Positions 7,474 through 12,803 of a stretch of DNA of 12,803 bases are shown one piece after another. The DNA lies in contig JAPSIJ010000032.1 in NCBI GenBank assembly GCA_031178805.1, forward strand, positions 1 to 12,803, given 5' to 3'. The translations under genes and the position numbers were made by a program. The notes beneath the pieces were generated by a model. That model was given only the letters and a program-made list of their open reading frames with translations, was not told where the DNA came from and did no database searches. The stretch is from Cellulomonas sp. Its GTDB lineage: Bacteria > Actinomycetota > Actinomycetes > Actinomycetales > Cellulomonadaceae. The first letter of the stretch is position 1. Each line of letters begins with the position of its first letter.

Positions 7474-10400
7474 GCCTGCACCCGCTCGACGCCGACGGCC
7501 AGCTCGTCGCCCTCGGCCGCGGTGACGTGCACCTCGGTCGCGAGGGTCTCCGTCGCGATGAACTGCTCGTGCTCCCGGACGGCCGCCTCCTGCCCCGCGG
7601 GCACGCCGAGCGTGAGCCGGATCCGGTCGCTCACGGACAGGTCGGCCGCCTTGCGGGCGTCCTGCACCGCGCGCACCACGTCGCGGGCGTAGCCCTCGGC
7701 GCGCAGCGCGTCGTCCAGCGCCAGGTCCAGCACCACGAACCCGCCGGAGGGCAGCACGCCCGCCGCCAGCGTGGGCGCCTCGCCGTCCGCCGACGTCACG
7801 TCGATTGACGTCGTCAGCTCGTACTCCGTGGCCAGCATCGGCACGTCCCCCTCGTCCGTGGTGACCACGACGGTGCCGTCGGGGTCCTCGCGCCACGCGC
7901 CGGCCTTCGCCGCGCGGATCGCCGCCTGCACGCCCCGGCCGAGGCGCGGGCCCGCCGCGCGGGCGTTCACCGCGAGGTGCCGGCGGACGGCGACCCCGCC
8001 GGCGGCGGCCTCCTCGACCGTGCTCAGCTCGACGTGCTTGACGTTCAGCTCGGCGGCCAGCAGGTCCGCGAACGGCGCGAGCCCCGCCGGGTCCGGCAGC
8101 GCCACCCGCAGCTCGCGCAGCGGCTGGCGGACGCGCAGCGCGTTCGCCTTGCGCAGCGCCAGCGCCGCCGACACCGCCTCCCGCACGCCGTCGACCGCCG
8201 CGACCAGGTCGTCGTCCGCCGCGAGCGCCAGGTCGTCGGCCGAGCCGTCGCCGAGCGTCGGCCAGTCGGTCAGGTGCACCGAGCGCCCGCCGGTCAGGCC
8301 GCGCCAGACCTCCTCGGACAGCAGCGGCGCGAGCGGCGCCATCACCCGGGTCAGCGTCTCCAGCGCGGTCCACAGCGTGTCGAACGCCGCCTGGTCCTCC
8401 GCCCAGAACCGGTCCCGCTGCGTGCGGACGTACCAGTTGGTCAGCAGGTCCAGGTGCACCCGGACGGTCTCGCAGGCGCCGGGCACGTCGTACGCGTCGA
8501 GCTGCGCCGTGACCTCCTCGACCAGCTTCCGGGTCCGGGCCAGCACGTACCGGTCCATGGTGGTGACCGGGGTGCCCGGCGTGACGCGGCGCGCGGTCAG
8601 GCCGGTGCCGCCGCCCGCCGCGTTGGCGTACAGCGCGAAGAAGTACCAGGTGCTCCACAGCGGGAGCAGCACCTGGCGGACCTCCGAGCGGATGCCCTCC
8701 TCGGTGACCACGAGGTTGCCGCCGCGCAGGATCGGCGACGCCATCAGGAACCAGCGCATCGCGTCCGAGCCGTCGCGGTCGAACACCTCGGTGACGTCCG
8801 GGTAGTTGCGCAGCGACTTGCTCATCTTCCGGCCGTCGGAGCCCAGCACGATGCCGTGCGACACCGACGTGCGGAAGGCCGGCCGGTCGAACAGCGCCGT
8901 CGCCAGCACGTGCAGCAGGTAGAACCAGCCGCGCGTCTGCCCGATGTACTCGGTGATGAAGTCGCCCGGGTAGTGGTGCTCGAACCAGTCGCGGTTCTCG
9001 AACGGGTAGTGCACCTGCGCGTACGGCATCGACCCGGAGTCGAACCACACGTCCAGCACGTCCGGGATGCGGCGCATCGTGGACGCGCCCGTCGGGTCGT
9101 CCGGGTTCGGGCGGGTCAGGTCGTCGATGAAGGGCCGGTGCAGGTCGGGCTCGCCGGCGTCGTTCACCGGCAGCCGGCCGAAGTCGGCCTCCAGCTCCGC
9201 GAACGAGCCGTAGACGTCGATCCGCGGGTACGCCGGGTCGTCGCTCACCCACACCGGGATCGGCGTGCCCCAGTAGCGGTTGCGGGACACCGACCAGTCG
9301 CGGGCGTTCGCCAGCCAGTTGCCGAACTGGCCGTCCTTGATGTGCTCCGGCACCCAGGAGATGTCCTGGTTGAGCTCGACCATGCGGTCCCGGAAGGCCG
9401 TGACCTTCACGAACCAGGAGGACACCGCCTTGTAGATCAGCGGCTTCCGGCACCGCCAGCAGTGCGGGTAGGAGTGCACGTACGACGCCTGGCGCAGCAG
9501 CCGGCCGTCGGCCCGCAGCCGCTGCGTGATCGGCTTGTTCGCCTCGAACACCTGCTGGCCCTGGAAGTCGGGCACCAGCGACGTGAACCTCCCGCCCTCG
9601 TCCACGCTCAGCACCGTCGGGATGCCCGCGGCCTCGCAGGTCTCCTGGTCGACCTCGCCGTACGCCGGGGCCTGGTGCACCACGCCGGTGCCGTCCTCGG
9701 TGGTGACGTAGTCCGCGAGCAGCACCTGGAAGCCGTGCTCCGCCATGCCCGGCTGGTCGGCCAGGTAGTCGAACAGCCGCTCGTACCGGACGCCGGCCAG
9801 GTCGGCGCCGCGCACCTCACGGCTCGCCGCCGCCAGGGCGTCGTCGGCGGAGTCGTAGCCGAGGTCCTTGGCGTAGCCACCGACGAGGTCGCGGGCCAGC
9901 AGGAAGGCCGGCGCGGTCGCGCTCGTGCCGTTCGGGCCGGCGGGGACCACCGCGTACGTGACGTCCGGACCGACCGCGAGCGCCGAGTTGGTCGGCAGCG
10001 TCCACGGCGTCGTCGTCCAGGCCAGCGCGGCGACGCCGTCGAGCCCCAGCGCGGCCGCGCGCTCCCCGGTCAGCGGGAACGTCACGGTCACGGTCTGGTC
10101 CTGGACGTCCTTGTAGACGTCGTCGTCCATCCGCAGCTCGTGGTTCGACAGCGGCGTCTGGTCGTTCCAGCAGTACGGCAGCACGCGGTAGCCCTCGTAC
10201 GCCCAGCCCTTGTCGTACAGCTGCTTGAACGCCCAGATCACCGACTCCATGTACGACGGGTCGAGCGTCTTGTAGTCGTGCTCGAAGTCGACCCAGCGCG
10301 CCTGGCGGGTGACGTACCCCTGCCACTCGTCGGTGTACCGGAGCACGGAGGTCCGGCAGGCGTCGTTGAACGCCTGGATGCCCATCTCCTCGATCTGCGA

Positions 10401-10787
10401 CTTGTCGGTGATGCCGAGGATCCGCTCCGCCTCGAGCTCCGCCGGCAGGCCGTGCGTGTCCCAGCCGAACCGGCGCTCGACGCGGCGGCCGCGCTGCGTC
10501 TGGTACCGCCCGACGATGTCCTTCGCGTACCCGGTCAGCAGGTGGCCGTAGTGCGGCAGGCCGTTCGCGAACGGCGGGCCGTCGTAGAACACGAACTCGT
10601 TCGCGCCGTCCTCACCGGCGTCGCGCGCGTCGATCGACGCCTGGAACGTGCCGTCGGACTCCCAGTACGCGAGGACGTCCTTCTCCAGCGCCGGCAGGTC
10701 CGGGGAGGCCGGCAGGCCGAAGGACGCGCCCGGCGCGGCGGGGGCGGCGGGCGAGCCGCCCGGGGTGCGGTGCAGCGGATAGGCCAT
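7470..10787 (-). CDS. ileS: Isoleucyl-tRNA synthetase (eukaryotic-like type)
   Basis: This 1105-aa class I synthetase charges tRNA-Ile. The HIGH motif appears as GLPHYGHLL (HYGH at 79-82) and KMSKS is at 654-658 within RKMSKSLRNYPD. The CP1 editing domain lies between them, with TTPWTLPTNSALAV and an intact GVVHQAPAYGEVD segment. The anticodon-binding and C-terminal domains follow. The HYGH form and the SLRNYPD context fit the eukaryotic-like IleRS branch common in actinobacteria, which is associated with low mupirocin sensitivity. I did not test the latter. The ATG at 10785-10787 has AGGAG (10799-10803) 11 nt upstream, and the ORF extension beyond it runs into the T-box leader, so it is not coding. 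The gene is controlled by that leader and overlaps folC. Confidence 0.97.
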   Translation of the reverse strand: MAYPLHRTPGGSPAAPAAPGASFGLPASPDLPALEKDVLAYWESDGTFQASIDARDAGEDGANEFVFYDGPPFANGLPHYGHLLTGYAKDIVGRYQTQRGRRVERRFGWDTHGLPAELEAERILGITDKSQIEEMGIQAFNDACRTSVLRYTDEWQGYVTRQARWVDFEHDYKTLDPSYMESVIWAFKQLYDKGWAYEGYRVLPYCWNDQTPLSNHELRMDDDVYKDVQDQTVTVTFPLTGERAAALGLDGVAALAWTTTPWTLPTNSALAVGPDVTYAVVPAGPNGTSATAPAFLLARDLVGGYAKDLGYDSADDALAAASREVRGADLAGVRYERLFDYLADQPGMAEHGFQVLLADYVTTEDGTGVVHQAPAYGEVDQETCEAAGIPTVLSVDEGGRFTSLVPDFQGQQVFEANKPITQRLRADGRLLRQASYVHSYPHCWRCRKPLIYKAVSSWFVKVTAFRDRMVELNQDISWVPEHIKDGQFGNWLANARDWSVSRNRYWGTPIPVWVSDDPAYPRIDVYGSFAELEADFGRLPVNDAGEPDLHRPFIDDLTRPNPDDPTGASTMRRIPDVLDVWFDSGSMPYAQVHYPFENRDWFEHHYPGDFITEYIGQTRGWFYLLHVLATALFDRPAFRTSVSHGIVLGSDGRKMSKSLRNYPDVTEVFDRDGSDAMRWFLMASPILRGGNLVVTEEGIRSEVRQVLLPLWSTWYFFALYANAAGGGTGLTARRVTPGTPVTTMDRYVLARTRKLVEEVTAQLDAYDVPGACETVRVHLDLLTNWYVRTQRDRFWAEDQAAFDTLWTALETLTRVMAPLAPLLSEEVWRGLTGGRSVHLTDWPTLGDGSADDLALAADDDLVAAVDGVREAVSAALALRKANALRVRQPLRELRVALPDPAGLAPFADLLAAELNVKHVELSTVEEAAAGGVAVRRHLAVNARAAGPRLGRGVQAAIRAAKAGAWREDPDGTVVVTTDEGDVPMLATEYELTTSIDVTSADGEAPTLAAGVLPSGGFVVLDLALDDALRAEGYARDVVRAVQDARKAADLSVSDRIRLTLGVPAGQEAAVREHEQFIATETLATEVHVTAAEGDELAVGVERVQA

Positions 10788-10794
10788 GGCGGAT

Positions 10795-11065
10795 GGCGCT
10801 CCTGGTGGTCGGCGGGCCCGGGGGCCCGCGGTGCGGTGGCGGATCCACGGGGACGACGTCACGCCCGGGCCTGAGCCCCGGCGGGCACCGCGGTACCACC
10901 CCGCTTGCCGATCGCCGGTCCCGCGGGTGCGGGGTCGGCGCGCGACCACTCTGCGCTGCGGCTGTGACGGGCCTGCCCCGTCCGGTTCTACTGGGGGTCC
11001 GCCGCGTGCTGCGGCTCGCCCTGTTCTTCCGGAGGCTCCCCGGTGATGGCCGGATCGGTGCCTGT
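10795..11065 (-). ncRNA. ileS T-box riboswitch leader (translational, actinobacterial type)
   Basis: This 5' leader would sense uncharged tRNA-Ile and expose the ileS ribosome binding site. The diagnostic core GGGGTGGTACCGCGGT lies at 10887-10902, with the UGGU bulge at 10895-10898. Its 3' pairing partner, CGTCCCC, ends at 10849. Upstream, in transcript order, are an AUC that could be the Ile specifier (11045-11047; another AUC at 11053-11055), the short hairpin CCGGGGAGCCTCCGG (11029-11043), and GGAAGAAC (11023-11030). CAGTAGAACCGGACGGG (10977-10993) follows, then stem GACGGG/CCCGTC (10966-10982) and a stem III at 10913-10940 before the T-box. A short Stem I and no U-tract terminator match the class II ileS T-boxes known from mycobacteria and relatives. 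Confidence 0.93.
10812..10829 (-). promoter_or_regulatory. Hairpin next to the ileS Shine-Dalgarno
   Basis: GCGGGCCC (10812-10819) and GGGCCCGC (10822-10829) form a GC-only stem ending 8 bp before the AGGAG of ileS. It lies 3' of the T-box antisequestrator, where a Shine-Dalgarno-sequestering structure is expected. Adjacent ACCACC (coding strand, 10804-10809) is complementary to GGTGGT of the T-box (10895-10900), which offers a mutually exclusive pairing. The exact fold is inferred. Confidence 0.45.
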
Positions 11066-11071
11066 GGGACG

Positions 11072-11100
11072 AGTGTAGCGAGGGCGTCCAGCGGGGTGCA
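11072..11100 (-). promoter_or_regulatory. Candidate promoter of the ileS-folC transcript
   Basis: TACACT (11072-11077) is a good -10, with TGCACC (11095-11100) as a weak -35 at 17-bp spacing. Transcription would start near 11065, just before the first T-box leader sequences, and after the stop of the upstream gene at 11131. The position fits the expected leader length. Confidence 0.55.
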
Positions 11101-11130
11101 CGGAGATACCGGAGGGCGCCGGGTGCCCGG

Positions 11131-11613
11131 TCACGGGCGGCCGGTCCCGGGGCGCCCCCGCGCCGACCGGCGCTCCGGATGCCCCGGCCCCGACCCGGCG
11201 TCGAGCCGGGCGTCGAACACCGCCACCGCCCCCGGGTCGCCCGCCAGGAGCCCGGCCACGTGCGTCTCGTCCTCGACCAGCTCCGGGTACCCCCACAGCG
11301 CGACGCACGGCTCGCCCCAGAGCGTGCGGCGGCCGGCGCGCTCGCCCGTGTCCAGGGCGAACGACCAGCCCGCGGGGACGACCACGGTCGTGCGGTCGAA
11401 GAGCTCGGCGGGCAGGAACGCCGGCCCGCCCCAGTCGTCCCGCAGCAGCACGCTCACGTGGTCGGCCAGGGCGAGCACGCCCGCCGCCGCGTAGGTGCGC
11501 CCCGGGGTGACCGCCCACGCCGACGCCGCAGACGTGCCGCGCGGGCGCCGGTCGCGCGGGAGGAACGCGCCGCGGTCCGTCACGCAGCGCAGCGCCAGCG
11601 TGGCCGCCCGCAC
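11131..11613 (-). CDS. Hypothetical protein downstream of a phosphoribosyltransferase
   Basis: A 160-aa protein that I do not recognise. Strong G/C preference at third codon positions and alternating hydrophobic and acidic blocks (GVLALADHVSVLL, TTVVVPAGWSFALD, GAVAVFDARLD) support real coding. There is no clear signal peptide, membrane span or catalytic motif. About the last 20 residues are a charged Gly/Arg/Pro tail. The GTG start at 11611-11613 is weakly supported, as no Shine-Dalgarno is visible. It lies 12 nt after, and in the same frame as, the stop of the phosphoribosyltransferase gene, so one TGA (11626-11628) alone separates the two. Translation may depend on termination-reinitiation, and a fusion protein in relatives is conceivable. 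It ends 31 bp before the ileS promoter. Confidence 0.65.
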   Translation of the reverse strand: MRAATLALRCVTDRGAFLPRDRRPRGTSAASAWAVTPGRTYAAAGVLALADHVSVLLRDDWGGPAFLPAELFDRTTVVVPAGWSFALDTGERAGRRTLWGEPCVALWGYPELVEDETHVAGLLAGDPGAVAVFDARLDAGSGPGHPERRSARGRPGTGRP

Positions 11614-11625
11614 GCCGGCGAGCCG

Positions 11626-12132
11626 TCAGCCGGTGACCGGCGGCTGCGCCGACCACGGGAACGTGATCCACCGGTCGGTGCGCCGCCACACGAAGTCCGG
11701 CGCCACGATCGAGCGGGGCTTGGCGTACAGCACCGCGGTGCGGGCCTCGTCGCAGTGCCCGGCGACGAGCTTCTGCACGAGCGCCAGCGTCTCGCCGGTG
11801 TCGGCGACGTCGTCGACCACGAGGGCGCGCCGGCCCGCGAGCGCCGCGGTGTCCAGCAGCGGCGGCAGCACCACCGGGTCGGGCAGGCGGGCGTCCACGC
11901 CGGTGTAGAACTCGACGTTCAGCGTCCCGCACGCCTTGAGCCCCAGGGCGTAGGACAGCGCGCCGGCGGGCAGCAGGCCGCCGCGGGCGACCGCCACGAC
12001 GACGTCGGGCTCGAAGCCGGAGGCGACGACCGCGCGAGCGAGCTCGCGGGCCGCCTCGCCGAACTGGTCCCAGCCGAGGACCTCGCGCTCGTCGGGCAGG
12101 TCCTGGCCGGGCGCGGCCTCCGCAGTCGTCAT
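11626..12132 (-). CDS. Type I phosphoribosyltransferase (purine-salvage-like)
   Basis: A 168-aa cytoplasmic enzyme expected to join a nucleobase to PRPP. The PRPP-binding motif ALVVDDVADTGETL is at 103-116 and the PPi-loop-like VVVAVARGGLLPAGAL at 44-59. The C-terminal LYAKPRSIVAPDFVWRRTD followed by WITFPW (155-160) resembles the compact xanthine/hypoxanthine/guanine phosphoribosyltransferases related to archaeal and Gpt-type enzymes. Base specificity cannot be decided. The ATG at 12130-12132 precedes an acidic stretch. No Shine-Dalgarno is seen, but TACGCT lies 7 nt upstream, which fits a leaderless mRNA. It follows dnaG by 44 bp and precedes the unknown 160-aa gene in the same frame. Confidence 0.9.
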   Translation of the reverse strand: MTTAEAAPGQDLPDEREVLGWDQFGEAARELARAVVASGFEPDVVVAVARGGLLPAGALSYALGLKACGTLNVEFYTGVDARLPDPVVLPPLLDTAALAGRRALVVDDVADTGETLALVQKLVAGHCDEARTAVLYAKPRSIVAPDFVWRRTDRWITFPWSAQPPVTG

Positions 12133-12139
12133 GCCCGTC

Positions 12140-12145
12140 AGCGTA
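12140..12145 (-). promoter_or_regulatory. Possible -10 element for a leaderless phosphoribosyltransferase mRNA
   Basis: TACGCT (TAnnnT pattern) ends 7 nt before the ATG of the phosphoribosyltransferase gene, the spacing seen for leaderless transcripts in actinobacteria. No -35 is recognisable and no Shine-Dalgarno is present, so this is a weak call. Confidence 0.3.
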
Positions 12146-12176
12146 GACGGCCGCGTGGTCGCGCGGCGGCGCGCGG

Positions 12177-12803
12177 TCAGGCGCTCTCGCGCAGCGCCCG
12201 GCGGCGGTTCTCCTCGGCCATCAGCTGCACGGTGAGGGTGCGGTAGCCCTCGGGGTCGGCCTGGGCGTCCATCCGCTGCAGCCGGCCGCGCAGGTCCGCG
12301 ATGTGCCGGGTGATCTCCATCTCGACCAGCGCCATCACCAGTCCCCGCGCGTAGCCGGGCAGCCGGTCCGCGCGGTCCTCGGGCAGCGGGGCGACGGCCA
12401 GCTGCGTGACCAGGCCCGCCACCGGGGCGGCGGCCTCCTCGCGGACGGCCTCCACCCAGGCGACCGTCGCCGTGGGGCCACCGGCCGCGACGCGCTGCCG
12501 GGCCCCCGCGGCCCCGCCGGCGGCGCGGATCGCGGCGTGCACGGCCCGGTAGGCGGGCGCGGTGAACGCGTCCGGCTCCAGGTCGTCGAACTCCGGCGGC
12601 ACGAGGTCCGGCATCTGCAGCACGGCCTCCAGCGCCCGGCGCTCGGTGGCGGCGACGGGGTCGCGGGGGTCGGGCAGGCTCATCCGCGGCGCGGGCAGCG
12701 CGACGGTGCCGTCGCCGGCCCGGTCGAGGTCCGGCGGCGGGCCGTCGTCGTACGGCTCGGGCGGGTGCTCGTCCCAGCGGCGCTCGGGACCCCGGCCACC
12801 GCG
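12177..12803 (-). CDS. dnaG: DNA primase, C-terminal part (5' end outside window)
   Basis: The visible 208 residues are open to the window edge. The first ~45 form a charged, proline-rich linker ending PAPRMSLPDPRDPV. The rest is the helical DnaB-interacting C-terminal domain, including ATERRALEAVLQMPDLVPPEFDDL, DAFTAPAYRAVHAAIRAAGG and the terminal MAEENRRRALRESA. This matches the C-terminal third of actinobacterial DnaG, which synthesises replication primers and contacts the replicative helicase. The zinc-binding and TOPRIM catalytic domains would lie beyond 12803 and cannot be seen. The internal ATG at 12681-12683 falls inside the conserved linker and is not taken as the start. The gene ends with TGA, 44 bp before the phosphoribosyltransferase gene. 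Confidence 0.88.
   Translation of the reverse strand, partial: RGGRGPERRWDEHPPEPYDDGPPPDLDRAGDGTVALPAPRMSLPDPRDPVAATERRALEAVLQMPDLVPPEFDDLEPDAFTAPAYRAVHAAIRAAGGAAGARQRVAAGGPTATVAWVEAVREEAAAPVAGLVTQLAVAPLPEDRADRLPGYARGLVMALVEMEITRHIADLRGRLQRMDAQADPEGYRTLTVQLMAEENRRRALRESA

Noticed and set aside
6073..9453. Single 1126-aa minus-strand reading frame running through folC into ileS
   Set aside because: Only the last 466 codons look like a protein (FolC). The rest is an out-of-frame reading of ileS, and the GTGA overlap marks the real folC start.
7977..10874. 965-aa plus-strand ORF opposite ileS
   Set aside because: Pure antisense shadow of IleRS codons with the same His/Arg/Val-rich composition and no domain pattern.
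10788..10949. 54-codon N-terminal extension of IleRS
   Set aside because: This stretch is the T-box antisequestrator and Shine-Dalgarno region, and the ATG at 10785-10787 has a correctly placed AGGAG.
11119..11130. CCGGG/CCCGG inverted repeat just after the 160-aa gene
   Set aside because: Five-base arms with a 2-nt centre and no T-tract are too weak in such GC-rich DNA to call a terminator.

Overview
The window is very GC-rich DNA in which every convincing gene lies on the minus strand. Gene content and synteny (dnaG, a T-box-controlled ileS, a GTG-started folC, a DUF4233 membrane protein, ndk) point to an actinobacterium. A Micrococcales genus such as Cellulomonas or a relative is my best guess, but this is inference from composition and gene order, not a database match.

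Read in the direction of transcription (high to low coordinates), the window starts with the 3' part of dnaG (primase, C-terminal helicase-binding domain). A small phosphoribosyltransferase and an unrecognised 160-aa protein follow, the latter in the same reading frame only 12 nt downstream. Next comes a promoter and a roughly 280-nt leader carrying an actinobacterial translational T-box riboswitch (T-box core GGGTGGTACCGCGG). It controls ileS (eukaryotic-type IleRS), which overlaps folC (folylpolyglutamate/dihydrofolate synthase) by GTGA.

A strong 14-bp hairpin closes the ileS-folC unit. It is followed by a candidate promoter and a complete PTS-type dihydroxyacetone kinase operon: dhaK, dhaL, and dhaM as an EIIA-HPr fusion. 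Phosphate would pass from PEP through Enzyme I (not in this window) to the HPr and EIIA domains of DhaM, then to DhaL-ADP, then to dihydroxyacetone bound covalently by DhaK. After this come a TetR-family regulator and a 14-TM DHA2-type MFS exporter, with repeats in both of the regulator/exporter intergenic regions. Twelve nt after the exporter lie the DUF4233 protein and then ndk.

In many actinobacteria folC, the DUF4233 gene and ndk are direct neighbours. Here about 5 kb (dhaKLM plus tetR-MFS) separates folC from DUF4233-ndk, and a 17-bp direct repeat with one mismatch sits at both edges of this block, overlapping the folC and MFS stop codons. This looks like an accessory block inserted in a housekeeping cluster, leaving DUF4233-ndk downstream of the exporter with no obvious promoter. 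I found no CRISPR array, tRNA, rRNA, transposase or obviously new defence system. The most interesting points are the insertion with its flanking repeats, the ileS T-box, and the repeat architecture around tetR-MFS.
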